Counted from the first letter of the stretch, positions 28,411 through 37,867 are shown. The stretch: 64,000 nucleotides of DNA from Burkholderia plantarii (GCF_001411805.1 NZ_CP007212.1:1426001-1490000), one strand, 5' to 3'. The notes: a model not told the origin generated them from the letters alone. Translations and numbers: made by a program.

Positions 28411-29259
28411 CTAGCGTTTCTGGTAGATGCGTTCGCGTTCACGGAACTCGCCGAACGCCTCCTGCAGCGCGGAGAAGCGCAGGCTTTCCTTGCTGCCGAG
28501 CCCGAGGAAGCCGCGCCGCACGAGGGTTCGCTCGAACAGCGCGAGCGCGCGATCCTGCAGCGCGCGATCGAAATAGATCAGCACGTTGCGGCACGACACC
28601 AGGTGCGCCTCGAGGAACACCTCGTCGGTCGACAGGCTGTGATCCGCGAACACCACGCGTTCGCGCAGCGAGCCGGTGAAGCGCGCGCCGCCGTAGGCCG
28701 CGTGATAGTAGTCTGACAGCGAGCGCTTGCCGCCCGCGGCCAGATAGTTGCGCGAGAATCCGGCGATCCGGTCCAGCGTGTAGATGCCCGCCTCGGCGCG
28801 CGCGAGCGCGTCCGGGCTGATGTCGGTGGCATAGAACAGCGTGCGCTCGGTCAGCCCTTCCTCGTCGAACAGGATCTTCAGCGACCATAGCTCCTCGCCG
28901 GTGCTGCAGCCGGCCACCCAGACCTTGATCGACGGATAGGTCCTGAGCAGCGGCAGCACGTGCTCGCGCAGCGCGAGGAAGTAGGGCGGGTCGCGGAACA
29001 TGTCGCTGACCTGCACCGTCAGGTACTGGAACAGCCGCGTGAACTCGGTCTCGTCGCGCAGGATCCGGTCCTGCAGCTGCGAGAGCGTGGGCAGGCCGAA
29101 CTCGGCCAGCGCCTGGCTCAGGCGGCGGCGCAGCGAGGACGGCGCGTAGTGGCGGAAATCGTGCTGGTACTTCTGGTAGATCGCCTCGAGCAGGAGCGTC
29201 AGCTCGATATCGAAATCGGCCGTGTGCCGCGACGGGGCGAGGGGCGGACGGGATTGCAT
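28411..29259 (-). CDS. CheR-type protein-glutamate methyltransferase
   Basis: A 282-residue CheR. The N-terminal helical domain (LLLEAIYQKYQHDFRHYAPSSLRRRL) is followed by the SAM-binding domain with VWVAGCSTGEELWSLKI and the NVLIYFD motif. It methylates glutamates on signalling proteins. There are no chemoreceptor or CheA/CheW genes nearby, so it most likely works on its operon partner kinase or its helical linker. It starts 16 bp after the kinase gene ends. Confidence 0.9.
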   Translation of the reverse strand: MQSRPPLAPSRHTADFDIELTLLLEAIYQKYQHDFRHYAPSSLRRRLSQALAEFGLPTLSQLQDRILRDETEFTRLFQYLTVQVSDMFRDPPYFLALREHVLPLLRTYPSIKVWVAGCSTGEELWSLKILFDEEGLTERTLFYATDISPDALARAEAGIYTLDRIAGFSRNYLAAGGKRSLSDYYHAAYGGARFTGSLRERVVFADHSLSTDEVFLEAHLVSCRNVLIYFDRALQDRALALFERTLVRRGFLGLGSKESLRFSALQEAFGEFRERERIYQKR

Positions 29260-29275
29260 GCGGTGCCTTATTGCA

Positions 29276-32200
29276 TCAGCGCTGCCGGAACCAGACGCGG
29301 CACAGCGACAGCAGCCGGTCGACGTCGAGCGGCTTCGAGATGTAGTCGTCCGCGCCGGCCTCCAGGCAGCGCACGCGGTCGTGCGCCATCGCCTTGGCGG
29401 TCAGCGCGATGATCGGCAGGTGCGCGAAGCGCGGATTGCGGCGGATCTCGGCGGTGGCCGTCAGGCCGTCCATCTCCGGCATCATCACGTCCATCAGCAC
29501 CAGGTCGACATCCTCGCCGCGCTCCAGCACGTCGAGCGCCTCGCGGCCGTTGCGCGCGATCAGCAGCTTCGCGCCGAGCGGCTCGATCACGTGCGAAAGC
29601 GCGAAGATGTTGCGCGCGTCGTCCTCGGCCAGCAGGATCGCGCGGCCCTCGAACGCGTTGTCGCGCTGGCGCACCGTGCGCAGCATGCGCTGCTGCTCGG
29701 GCGCGAGCGAGGATTCGACGCTGTGCAGGAACAGCGTGACCTCGTCGAGCAGCCGCTCGGGCGATTTCGCCCCCTTGATGATGATCGACTTCGAGTAGCG
29801 GCGCAGCCGGTGTTCCTCGTCGGCCGACAGCATGCGGCCGGTGTAGACGATCACCGGCAGCGCCGGGCGCGCGGCGTCGGCGGCGAGCCGCTCCAGCAGG
29901 TCGTAGCCGGTGCCGTCGGGCAGCGCGAGGTCGGTCACCACGCAGTCGAAGCCGCCCTGCGCGAGCTGTTCGAGCGCGCTCGCGAGCGTGGCCACCGCGA
30001 CGATCTCGGTGGTCTCGCCCTCCAGCAGCACGCGGATGCTCTCGCGCATCGCGGTGTCGTCCTCGATCACGAGCACGCGCTTGACGTGCTGCTGCAGGCG
30101 CCCTTCGAGGCGCCGGATCGCCGCTTCGAGCGTCGAACGCGCGGTGGGCTTGAGCGTGTAGCCGACCGCGCCGAGGTGCAGCGCCTTCTCGGTATGATCG
30201 GTGGCCGCCACGATGTGGATCGGGATGTGGCGCGTGAGCGTGTCGCTCTTGAGCCATTCGAGCACGGTCAGGCCCGAACGGTCGGGCAGGCCGATGTCGA
30301 GCAGCACGGCGGTCGGCTGCATGTCGCGCACCAGCGCGATGCCCGAGGTGCCGTCGCTGGCGTGGACGAAATCGAAGTCGAGTTCATGCACCAGATCGCG
30401 CAGGATCGCGGCGAACACCGGATCGTCCTCGATCGCGAGGATCAGGCGGTGCGGGCGCTGGCGCGCGTCGCGGTCGTCGGCGATCGGCGCGGCGCCGCGG
30501 CTCTCGGCGTCGTTCGCGGCGCGGTGCGGGGCGGCGGGCGCATGAGGCGCGAGCGCCGCGTGCGCGGCATGCGGCGCCGGCGTGACGTAGCTGGCGCGCG
30601 GTTCCGCGCTGGCGGCGGGCACCGGCGGCGCGGCCATGTCGACCGGCGCGACCGTCACGGTGGCCTGGCTCGGCGCCACCGCGAACACCGGATCGAGCGG
30701 CAGCCACAGCGTAAACACGCTGCCCTTGCCCGGTTCGCTCGCCACGCCGATGCGTCCGCCCAGCAGTCGCGCGAACTCGCGCGAGATCGACAGGCCGAGG
30801 CCGCTGCCGCCGTATTGCCGGCTGGTCGAACCGTCGGCCTGCTGGAACGCCTCGAAGATCAGCTCGAGCTTGTCGGGCGCGATGCCGATGCCGGAGTCGC
30901 GCACGTCGAGGCGCACCATGCCCGCGTCGTCGGCCGAGATGGTCAGCGACACTTCGCCGTGTTCGGTGAACTTCAGTGCGTTCGACAGCAGGTTGCGCAG
31001 GATCTGCGTCACGCGCTGGCTGTCGCTGACGAGCGTGGCGGGCGTGCCCGGCGTGCGTTCGAGCGTGAGCGCGAGGCCCTTGGAGGCCGCCATCGGCTCG
31101 AAGGTCTCGCGCAGCGACTGCATCAGCGCTTCCAGCGAGACCGTCTCGGGCTCGATCGTGATCTGGCCGGCCTCGACCTTCGACAGGTCGAGGATGTCGT
31201 TGATCAGCACCAGCAGGTCGCTGTTCGAGGCGTGGATCGTCTCGGCGTAGCGCACCTGCTCGTCGGTCAGGTTGCCGGCGCGGTTCTCCTGCAGCAGCCG
31301 CGCGAGGATCAGCGAGCTGTTGAGCGGCGTGCGCAGCTCGTGGGACATGTTGGCGAGGAATTCGGACTTGTAGCGGCTCGACTGTTCGAGGCGGGCGGCG
31401 TTGGCCGACAGCGCCTCCTGCGCCGTGACGAGCTCGGCCTTCTGCCGTTCGAGCCGCTGTGCGTATTGCTCGAGCTGTTCGTTGGTCTGTTCGAGCTCGG
31501 CCTGCTGTTCCTCGAGCCGCGCCTGCGAATCGGTCAGCGCGCGGCCGCGTTCCTCGAGTCCCTCGTTGGACACGCGCAGCTCCTCCTGCTGCACCTGCAG
31601 CTCCTCGTTGAGCTGCTGGGTTTCGGCGAGCGTCTCCTGCAGGCGTTCGCGATACTGCGCCGCAGCGAGGAAGTCGCCCATGCTGGTGGCGATCAGCTCC
31701 AGCAGTTCGAGGTCGCGCGGCTCGATCTCGCGCATGAAGGCCAGTTCGACCACGCCGTTGACGGCGTCATCGTTGAGGATCGGCAGCACCACGATGCCGC
31801 GCGGCTGGCTCGCGCCGAGCCCCGAGCTGACCGTCAGGTAAGTGTCGGGCACGTCGCGCAACACGATCGTGCGACGCGAGGCGGCCGCCTGGCCGACCAG
31901 GCTTTCGGGCTCGCGAAAGTTGCGGCCCGCGCTCTGGTGCTCGTGGTTGAAGCCGTGCGCCGCCACGCGGCACAGCTCGCCGGTGGTGGCGGCGCGCACG
32001 TAGACGGCCGATACCACCACGTCGAGATACTGCGCGAGGAAATCGAGCATCGCGAGGCCGACCAGCGCCGTGCTGCCCTGGCCGACCACCTTCTCGGCCA
32101 GCAGGCGCTGGCCCGAGCGCAGCCACACCTGCTGCTGCAGCACCTCGGTCTGTTCGGCCTGCCGGCGCAGCACGCCGTCGTAGGTGCGCGACAGGTCGAG

Positions 32201-32830
32201 CAGCTCGCGGCGTCCGCGCCACGCGAGCACGCCGCTGACCAGCACGCTGAACAGCAGGAAGATGCCCACCAGCGTCGAGGTCAGGCTCTTCGCGGCGGCG
32301 CTGCGCTGCTGGCGCAGCGCGAGTTCGACGTCGAGGAACGAGCCGAACTCGCGTCTCGTCTCGTCGAATTCGAGCTTGCCGCGGCCGGCCTGCACGGGGG
32401 CGCGGTAGTCGAGGTTCTTGCGCCGCAGATCGATGATTTCACCCGAGTAGCGGTTCCAGCGCTCCTGGATTGCCTGGATCCGCCGCAGCGCCTCGACCTG
32501 GGGCGGATTGTCGGCCACCAGCGTCATCAGCGATTCGATCTCGGCGTGAAAGCGCGCGTCGTCGAGTTCGTAGGGGGAAAGAAAGCTTTCGTTGCCGGTG
32601 ATCAGGTAGCCGCGCAGCGACGATTCCCGCTCCACCGCGAGGCGTAGCATCTCGTTGGCGTCGCCGATCACCCGCTCGGAATGCTCGACCCAGCTCATGG
32701 TCGAGACCAGATAGAACACCAGCGCGATGAACACGCCGGCCGTCACGATGCCCATGCCCAGCGGCAGGGCGATGTTGCGCTGGATGATGCGTCGGAACGC
32801 GGTTTGATCGACTGCGGCGGTGGCGGTCAT
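29276..32830 (-). CDS. CHASE3-GAF hybrid histidine kinase with three receivers
   Basis: A 1184-residue sensor. Transmembrane segments near residues 17-38 and 190-210 bracket a periplasmic CHASE3 domain (about 40-185, with ESSLRGYLITGNESFL). A GAF domain follows (about 230-370), then a long coiled coil rich in Leu, Gln and Glu (about 375-475), HisKA with His497 in SHELRTPLN, and HATPase. Three receivers end the protein (DIGLPDRSG, DLALPDGTG, DVMMPEMDG). The coiled coil resembles methyl-accepting linkers, a plausible target for the adjacent CheR/CheB pair. It is the first gene of a four-gene operon. Confidence 0.92.
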   Translation of the reverse strand: MTATAAVDQTAFRRIIQRNIALPLGMGIVTAGVFIALVFYLVSTMSWVEHSERVIGDANEMLRLAVERESSLRGYLITGNESFLSPYELDDARFHAEIESLMTLVADNPPQVEALRRIQAIQERWNRYSGEIIDLRRKNLDYRAPVQAGRGKLEFDETRREFGSFLDVELALRQQRSAAAKSLTSTLVGIFLLFSVLVSGVLAWRGRRELLDLSRTYDGVLRRQAEQTEVLQQQVWLRSGQRLLAEKVVGQGSTALVGLAMLDFLAQYLDVVVSAVYVRAATTGELCRVAAHGFNHEHQSAGRNFREPESLVGQAAASRRTIVLRDVPDTYLTVSSGLGASQPRGIVVLPILNDDAVNGVVELAFMREIEPRDLELLELIATSMGDFLAAAQYRERLQETLAETQQLNEELQVQQEELRVSNEGLEERGRALTDSQARLEEQQAELEQTNEQLEQYAQRLERQKAELVTAQEALSANAARLEQSSRYKSEFLANMSHELRTPLNSSLILARLLQENRAGNLTDEQVRYAETIHASNSDLLVLINDILDLSKVEAGQITIEPETVSLEALMQSLRETFEPMAASKGLALTLERTPGTPATLVSDSQRVTQILRNLLSNALKFTEHGEVSLTISADDAGMVRLDVRDSGIGIAPDKLELIFEAFQQADGSTSRQYGGSGLGLSISREFARLLGGRIGVASEPGKGSVFTLWLPLDPVFAVAPSQATVTVAPVDMAAPPVPAASAEPRASYVTPAPHAAHAALAPHAPAAPHRAANDAESRGAAPIADDRDARQRPHRLILAIEDDPVFAAILRDLVHELDFDFVHASDGTSGIALVRDMQPTAVLLDIGLPDRSGLTVLEWLKSDTLTRHIPIHIVAATDHTEKALHLGAVGYTLKPTARSTLEAAIRRLEGRLQQHVKRVLVIEDDTAMRESIRVLLEGETTEIVAVATLASALEQLAQGGFDCVVTDLALPDGTGYDLLERLAADAARPALPVIVYTGRMLSADEEHRLRRYSKSIIIKGAKSPERLLDEVTLFLHSVESSLAPEQQRMLRTVRQRDNAFEGRAILLAEDDARNIFALSHVIEPLGAKLLIARNGREALDVLERGEDVDLVLMDVMMPEMDGLTATAEIRRNPRFAHLPIIALTAKAMAHDRVRCLEAGADDYISKPLDVDRLLSLCRVWFRQR

Positions 32831-33191
32831 TTTTTCCGTATGCGTGCTGTGGTTCGATCCCGGTCGGTATTTTTGACGAGTTGACGGCGTTGCGCGCCGT
32901 CCCCGGGAGCCCCTGGCAGTGAGGGCCTCACATACTACTGCGGCAGGCTCGGCCCGCGCTAGATGATGCGCTGCGCGAACGGCGCGTTTTGCAGCGCGGA
33001 AGGCCGGCGCGGGGGCTTCGCGAAGCGGCGATGGTGCGCCGCGGTGTCGGGGTGGGGCGGGTCATGTGCCGGGTGCGGGCGTCGTCTTCGGCCCGTTGCG
33101 AGTGCCGCCGCATCGCCCGCAGGGCGGGAGCCGATGGCGACGATACGCTAGACTCTCCCCGATCCGCTCACGCCGCCATCCATCCCGATCC
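32831..33191. other. Intergenic region, divergent spacer
   Basis: A 361-bp spacer between the kinase operon and the XRE-cupin gene. I see only a small GACGGCG / CGCCGTC hairpin near 32883-32901 and a short AT-rich stretch near the kinase start. There is no convincing gene; the small open frames here lack codon bias. Confidence 0.35.
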
Positions 33192-33809
33192 ATGATCCAC
33201 CGCGTTGACCCCGCCGATGCCCTCGATCCCGCCGACGACCAGGACGAACTGAACCTGGAGTTCGGGCGTCGCGTGCGCGCGCTGCGCGAGCGGGCCGAGC
33301 TGACGCTCGAGGCGCTGGCGGTCCGGTCCGGCGTGAGCCGCGCGATGCTCTCGAAGGTCGAGCGCGGCGAGAAGAGCCCCACCATCGGCGTGGCGAAGCG
33401 GATCGCGCATGCGCTTCACACCACGCTCAGTTTCCTCACCGGCGGCGTCGAGGACCGGCAGGCCGTGGTGGTCGTGCAGCACGATCAGCGCCATGTGTTT
33501 CGCGACAGCGAGACGGGCTTCGAGCGCCACATCCTGTCGCCGTCGATGGCGGGCAGCGCGGTCGAGCTGCTGCTGCACCGGCTGCCGGCCGGCGTGTCCA
33601 CCGGCATGATGCCCGCCTACCGCAGCGGCACCGAGAAGCTCGTCACCGTGGCGCAAGGCGAGCTGGTGGTCGAACTGCCCGATCGGGAGATCGCGCTGTC
33701 GGCGGGCGATACGCTGTTCTTCGAGGCGCGCCAGGAGCATGCGTTCAGCAATCGCTCGCGCAAGCCCTGCGCCTACTACCTCGTCATTTCCTGCCGCGAC
33801 GACAAGTAA
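33192..33809 (+). CDS. XRE-cupin transcriptional regulator
   Basis: A 205-residue regulator. Residues about 20-80 form a Cro/XRE helix-turn-helix (RVRALRERAELTLEALAVRSGVSRAMLSKVERGEKSPTIGVAKRIA). Residues about 110-200 form a cupin barrel (GTEKLVTVAQGELVVEL, GDTLFFEARQEHAFSN). Such regulators often sense a small ligand and control nearby catabolic or transport genes. It lies 157 bp before the FAH-lactonase pair on the same strand, which makes that pair its likely target. ATG 33192 is the natural start. Confidence 0.9.
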   Translation: MIHRVDPADALDPADDQDELNLEFGRRVRALRERAELTLEALAVRSGVSRAMLSKVERGEKSPTIGVAKRIAHALHTTLSFLTGGVEDRQAVVVVQHDQRHVFRDSETGFERHILSPSMAGSAVELLLHRLPAGVSTGMMPAYRSGTEKLVTVAQGELVVELPDREIALSAGDTLFFEARQEHAFSNRSRKPCAYYLVISCRDDK

Positions 33810-33851
33810 GCCCGCGCCATCGGCCCGATCGTGCCCGGTCCTCATTGATCG

Positions 33852-33878
33852 TTGACGTTCTACTATCGAAGATATATT
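33852..33878 (+). promoter_or_regulatory. Possible sigma-70 promoter for FAH-lactonase operon
   Basis: TTGACG and TATATT are separated by 15 bp in the only AT-rich stretch between the regulator and the FAH gene. The spacing is short, so the call is tentative. Confidence 0.35.
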
Positions 33879-33966
33879 CTCAAATTTGCCATTTCGTCCA
33901 GCCGCCGGGCCGGGCATCCGGCTCTCATTTCCCTGTATGACAATCTGTCAGGAGTGCAGATCGAAC

Positions 33967-34920
33967 ATGGACCATCCCGACCTGGACGTGGCGCAACTGG
34001 GTCTCAAGCTGGCCAACTTGCGGATCGGCGGCGCCGCTGCGCTGGGCGCCGAACTCGACGGCCGGATCGTGAATCTCGCGCTGGCCGGCGCGCGGCTTCA
34101 GCTGCCGGTGCCGCGCGACATGGACGAGCTGCTGCAGCGGCAGCGGGCCGCCGAGGTCGCCGCGCTGGTGGCACGCTTGCGGCGCGAGGGCGCCGCCGGG
34201 GCGTTCGAGGTGGCGCAGCCGGCGTTCGCACCGCTCGTGACGCGCCCGCAGAAGATCCTCTGCGTCGGGTTCAACTACCAGGCCCATGCCGCCGAGACGA
34301 AGACCGCGATCCCCAAGGCGCCCCCGCTGTTCGGCAAGTTTGCCAATGCGCTCAATCATCACGACGGCACGGTCGAGCTCCCCACCCGGATGGACCACGC
34401 GTTCGACTACGAGACCGAGCTCGTGATCGTGTTCGGGCGGCGCTGCCGGGACCTGTCGAAGGACGACGCGTTGTCCGCGGTGGCCGGCTACGCGATCGGC
34501 AACGATCTCAGTGCCCGGACGCTGCAGAACCTCACGACGCAGTTCATGGCCGGCAAGACCTCGGACGGCTTCGCGCCGCTCGGGCCATGGCTCGTGCCCG
34601 CGGGCCTGATCCCCGAGCCGAACGATCTGCGGCTGCGAACCTGGCTCAACGGCGAGCTTCGTCAGGACGGCAACACGCGCGAGATGATCTTCGATTGCCG
34701 CGACCTGATCCATTACGTCAGCAGCATCATGACGATCGAGCCCGGCGACGTGATGTTCACCGGCACGCCGCCCGGCGTGATCTGGGGGCAGCCGGGGCCG
34801 CTCGAGACGCGTCGCTGGCTGCGCGCCGGCGACACGGTGGTGTCCGCGATCGACGGGCTCGGCGAGCTGGCCGTCCATCTGCGCGGATCCGGACGACACG
34901 AAGAGGGGAGACGATCATGA
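33967..34920 (+). CDS. Fumarylacetoacetate hydrolase (FAH) family protein
   Basis: A 317-residue FAH-family hydrolase or isomerase. The catalytic domain begins at KILCVGFNYQAHAAE and contains the metal-binding acidic residues in FDYETELVIVFGRR and the GYAIGNDLSARTLQ motif, then SIMTIEPGDVMFTGTPPGV. Family members cleave or isomerise 2,4-dioxo acids in the catabolism of aromatics or sugars. The substrate cannot be assigned. The start ATG 33967 follows CAGGAG by 13 nt. Its stop overlaps the ATG of the lactonase gene, so the two act together. Confidence 0.88.
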   Translation: MDHPDLDVAQLGLKLANLRIGGAAALGAELDGRIVNLALAGARLQLPVPRDMDELLQRQRAAEVAALVARLRREGAAGAFEVAQPAFAPLVTRPQKILCVGFNYQAHAAETKTAIPKAPPLFGKFANALNHHDGTVELPTRMDHAFDYETELVIVFGRRCRDLSKDDALSAVAGYAIGNDLSARTLQNLTTQFMAGKTSDGFAPLGPWLVPAGLIPEPNDLRLRTWLNGELRQDGNTREMIFDCRDLIHYVSSIMTIEPGDVMFTGTPPGVIWGQPGPLETRRWLRAGDTVVSAIDGLGELAVHLRGSGRHEEGRRS

Positions 34921-35699
34921 ACCATGACGCGACCATCGAGCGGCTCTACGTGCTCGACGGCGGCATCGCGCGGGTCGACGACGCGTCGATCTATTCGCCG
35001 GGCGTCAACGTCGGCAAGCCGATGACGCTGAGCTGCAACGCGTATCTGATTCTCCACCGCGGGCGGTGGATGCTGTGGGACACCGGCACCCAGGACGACC
35101 TGATCGACGAGCCGGCGGGCCGCGTCATCGCCCACGGCATCCGCGGCACCGTGGGCCGGACGATCGCCTCGCAGCTGGCCGGGATCGGCGTCGATCCCGA
35201 CGAGATCGGCACGCTCGCGCTCTCGCACGCGCACTACGATCACGTCGGCAATTGCCGACTGTTCCGGCGGGCCGAATGGGTCGTGCAGCAGGCCGAATAC
35301 GGCGCGATGTTCGGCGATGATCCCGGCGCGTTCGGCTTTCGGCCCGAACTGTACGAATCACTGCGCGGCAACCGGCTGCGCCTGATCGAGGGCGACCACG
35401 ACGTGTTCGGCGACGGCGCGGTGCGCATCGTATTCACGCCGGGCCATACGCCGGGCCATTGTTCGCTGCTGTTGAACCTGCCCGAGATGGGGCGCGTCGT
35501 GTTGAGCGGCGACGTCGCGCACAACCGCTACAACTTCCGGTGCCGCTGCGTGCCGGCCTTCAATGCCGATGCGCTGCGCTCGGTGGCGTCGATGGACCGG
35601 ATCGACGCGCTGCTGGCGGCCGAGGGTGCGCGCCTGCTCGTCAATCACGACATCGAGCAGAACGCGACCGTGCCACACGCTCCCGCCTGGCTGGCGTGA
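34917..35699 (+). CDS. Metallo-beta-lactamase-fold lactonase (AHL lactonase family)
   Basis: A 260-residue metallo-beta-lactamase-fold protein. The zinc motif SHAHYDH (His104, His106, Asp108, His109) is followed by the metal ligand in TPGHTPGHCSLL and by SGDVAHN. The overall pattern is that of the AHL lactonase/AttM and 4-pyridoxolactonase family, so it may open a lactone ring. The ATG overlaps the FAH stop codon (ATGA). A catabolic lactone-opening step together with FAH is more likely than quorum quenching, but that is inference. Confidence 0.85.
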   Translation: MNHDATIERLYVLDGGIARVDDASIYSPGVNVGKPMTLSCNAYLILHRGRWMLWDTGTQDDLIDEPAGRVIAHGIRGTVGRTIASQLAGIGVDPDEIGTLALSHAHYDHVGNCRLFRRAEWVVQQAEYGAMFGDDPGAFGFRPELYESLRGNRLRLIEGDHDVFGDGAVRIVFTPGHTPGHCSLLLNLPEMGRVVLSGDVAHNRYNFRCRCVPAFNADALRSVASMDRIDALLAAEGARLLVNHDIEQNATVPHAPAWLA

Positions 35700-35767
35700 C
35701 CGGCGCGGTCATGCAGACGCAATGAGGACACGGCGTAACGCCGTCAATGCAACAGGACGAGCGCCGC

Positions 35768-36487
35768 TCAGGCCGGCGGCGCGCCCGCGCTCGACTGCGC
35801 GCCGGCATCGAGCCGCAGCACCGCGTCGCGCTTGTCGAGCAGGTGCCGGCGCAGGATCGCCGCGAGGCGCCGGCCGTCGCGTGCCTCGAGCGCCTCGATC
35901 ATCTCGCCGTGGTCGTCGACGGCGCGATCCAGTTTCGCCGCCTCGAAGTTCGAGCGGAACCGCAGCGCCTGCAGCCGGCGGTTGATCGCCAGATAGGTCT
36001 GGCGCAGCGCGGCATTGCGCGCGGCGAGATTGATGCAGTCGTGGATCGCGCGGTTGCGGTTGTAATAGCCGGCCAGATCGTGCTGCGCCCGGCAGGCGAG
36101 CATCGCGTAGTGCAGCGCCTTGATCTCGTCGACCTCGGCCTCGGTGATGCGCTCGCACGCCAGCTCGCCCGAGAACGCCTCGAGCCCGCTCATCAGCTCG
36201 AAGGTCTCGCGGATTTCAGCCTCGCTCATCTTCGACACCGACGCGCCGCGGTTCGGCGCGATATCGACCAGCCCCTCCGATTCGAGCACCTTCAGCGCCT
36301 CGCGCAGCGGTGTGCGCGAGATGCCGAGCATCTCGCAGATCTCGCGTTCGTTGAGCTTCTGTCCCGGCTCGAGCGCGCCCTCGACGATGAAATTGCGCAG
36401 ATGCTCGACCACGGTGTCGTGCAGGCGCTGCCGTTCGACGGGCGGAAGGACGGTTTTCGCTACGGGATCGATCAGCTTATTTTGCAT
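35768..36487 (-). CDS. GntR-family (FadR subfamily, FCD) transcriptional regulator
   Basis: A 239-residue regulator. The winged helix (about 20-85) contains LHDTVVEHLRNFIVEGALEPGQKLNEREICEMLGISRTPLREALKVLESEGLV. The FCD domain (about 95-225) has the metal-binding pattern typical of this subfamily (RNRAIHDCIN, DHGEMIEALEARD). The ATG at 36487 lies inside the palindrome TTTTGCATACAAAA, so the protein probably represses itself. It is divergent from the aminotransferase gene, which has a second copy of the palindrome. Confidence 0.92.
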   Translation of the reverse strand: MQNKLIDPVAKTVLPPVERQRLHDTVVEHLRNFIVEGALEPGQKLNEREICEMLGISRTPLREALKVLESEGLVDIAPNRGASVSKMSEAEIRETFELMSGLEAFSGELACERITEAEVDEIKALHYAMLACRAQHDLAGYYNRNRAIHDCINLAARNAALRQTYLAINRRLQALRFRSNFEAAKLDRAVDDHGEMIEALEARDGRRLAAILRRHLLDKRDAVLRLDAGAQSSAGAPPA

Positions 36488-36493
36488 ACAAAA
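36480..36493. promoter_or_regulatory. Palindromic operator overlapping the GntR start
   Basis: TTTTGCATACAAAA, palindromic except for one pair, covers the regulator's start codon. It is nearly identical to the site at 36615-36628. Confidence 0.6.
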
Positions 36494-36614
36494 AACTTGT
36501 GGCAATCTGGTGGTGATTTTACATGAGCCGATAACGACAAATACGCCACTGAATCCCGAGGGTAAACCACATGCGCGCAAGAGTTGTCGGGTGACCATCG
36601 AGAAGAATATAGTT

Positions 36615-36628
36615 TTTTGCATGCAAAA
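36615..36628. promoter_or_regulatory. Perfect 14-bp palindromic operator
   Basis: TTTTGCATGCAAAA is a perfect palindrome 18 bp before the aminotransferase start codon and 135 bp (centre to centre) from the twin site at 36480-36493. It is the best candidate operator for the adjacent GntR protein. Confidence 0.7.
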
Positions 36629-36646
36629 TTCAAAAGGAGAGCAAGC

Positions 36647-37867
36647 ATGCTGAAGCTGGACTTCCATCCGTCGGGCCGCCACTTCCTGCAGATTCCCGGG
36701 CCGAGCCCGGTGCCCGACCGCATCCTGCGGGCGATGAGCTATCCGACCATCGACCATCGCGGGCCGGAGTTCGGCGCGCTTGGCCGGAAGGTGCTCGACG
36801 GCATCAAGGCGGTCTTCAAGACGCGCGAGCCGGTCATCATCTATCCCGCCTCGGGCACCGGCGCCTGGGAAGCCGCGCTCGCCAATACGCTGAGCCCCGG
36901 CGACGCGGTGCTGATGTACGAGACCGGCCAGTTCGCGACGCTCTGGAAGCGGATGGCCGAGAACCTCGGCCTCAAGCCCGAGTTCCTGGGCCGCGACGGC
37001 GAGGACAGCTGGCGCCACGGCGTCGATGCGAACCGGATCGAGGCGCGCCTGCGCGACGACGGCGAGCACCGCATCAAGGCCGTCTGCGTGGTCCATAACG
37101 AAACCTCCACGGGCGTGACCTCGAACATCGCGGCGGTGCGCGCGGCGATCGACGCGGCCGGTCACCCGGCGCTGCTGCTGGTCGACACCATCTCGGGGCT
37201 CGCGAGCGCGGACTACCGGCACGACGAGTGGGGCGTGGACGTGACCGTGTCCGGCTCGCAGAAGGGGCTGATGCTGCCGCCGGGGATCAGCTTCAACGCC
37301 GTCTCGCCGAAGGCGCTGGCCGCCAGCGCGAACGCGAAGCTGCCCCGCAGCTTCTGGGGCTGGGCGGAAATCATCGAGATGAACAAGGGCGGCTACTGGC
37401 CGTACACGCCGAACACGAACCTGCTGTACGGGCTCTCCGAGGCGCTGGAGATGCTGGCCGAGGAGGGGCTCGACAACGTGTTCGCGCGCCATCTGCGGCT
37501 GGCCGAGGCGAGCCGCCGCGCGGTGCGGGCCTGGGGCCTGGAGATCCAGTGCGCGGACCCGGCCGTCTACAGCCCGGTGCTGACCGGCGTGCGCATGCCC
37601 GAGGGCGTCGATGCCGACGCGGTGCGCAAGCTCATCTACGAACGCTTCGACATGTCGCTCGGCGCCGGGCTCGGCAAGCTGAAGGGCCGCATGTTCCGGA
37701 TCGGCCACCTCGGCGACTGCAACGACCTGACGCTGATGGCCACGCTGGCCGGCTGCGAGATGGGGCTGCGCATCGCGGGCGTGCCGCTCGCGGGCAGCGG
37801 CCTGCCTGCCGCGATGGACTACCTGGCCACCCAGGCGGTGCGCGAACCGCTGCAGTCCGCAGCCTGA
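36647..37867 (+). CDS. Serine/alanine-glyoxylate-type aminotransferase
   Basis: A 406-residue class V aminotransferase. The start LQIPGPSPVPDRILRAM is typical of alanine-glyoxylate and serine-glyoxylate transaminases, and the family motifs YPASGTGAWEAAL and VDTISGLASADY follow. The pyridoxal-phosphate Lys206 lies in GSQKGLMLPPG. It uses PLP to transfer an amino group to a 2-oxo acid such as glyoxylate or pyruvate. The start has AAGGAGA upstream. It is followed by an MFS transporter, so the substrate is probably imported. Confidence 0.9.
   Translation: MLKLDFHPSGRHFLQIPGPSPVPDRILRAMSYPTIDHRGPEFGALGRKVLDGIKAVFKTREPVIIYPASGTGAWEAALANTLSPGDAVLMYETGQFATLWKRMAENLGLKPEFLGRDGEDSWRHGVDANRIEARLRDDGEHRIKAVCVVHNETSTGVTSNIAAVRAAIDAAGHPALLLVDTISGLASADYRHDEWGVDVTVSGSQKGLMLPPGISFNAVSPKALAASANAKLPRSFWGWAEIIEMNKGGYWPYTPNTNLLYGLSEALEMLAEEGLDNVFARHLRLAEASRRAVRAWGLEIQCADPAVYSPVLTGVRMPEGVDADAVRKLIYERFDMSLGAGLGKLKGRMFRIGHLGDCNDLTLMATLAGCEMGLRIAGVPLAGSGLPAAMDYLATQAVREPLQSAA

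Noticed and set aside
29222..32647. A 1141-residue plus-strand frame
   Set aside because: It is antisense to the CHASE3 kinase gene and is rich in His, Arg and Gln, as shadows are in this genome.
34917..35699. Quorum-quenching AHL lactonase
   Set aside because: The fold is right, but the tight coupling to an FAH gene points to a catabolic lactone, so I did not give an acyl-homoserine lactone role.
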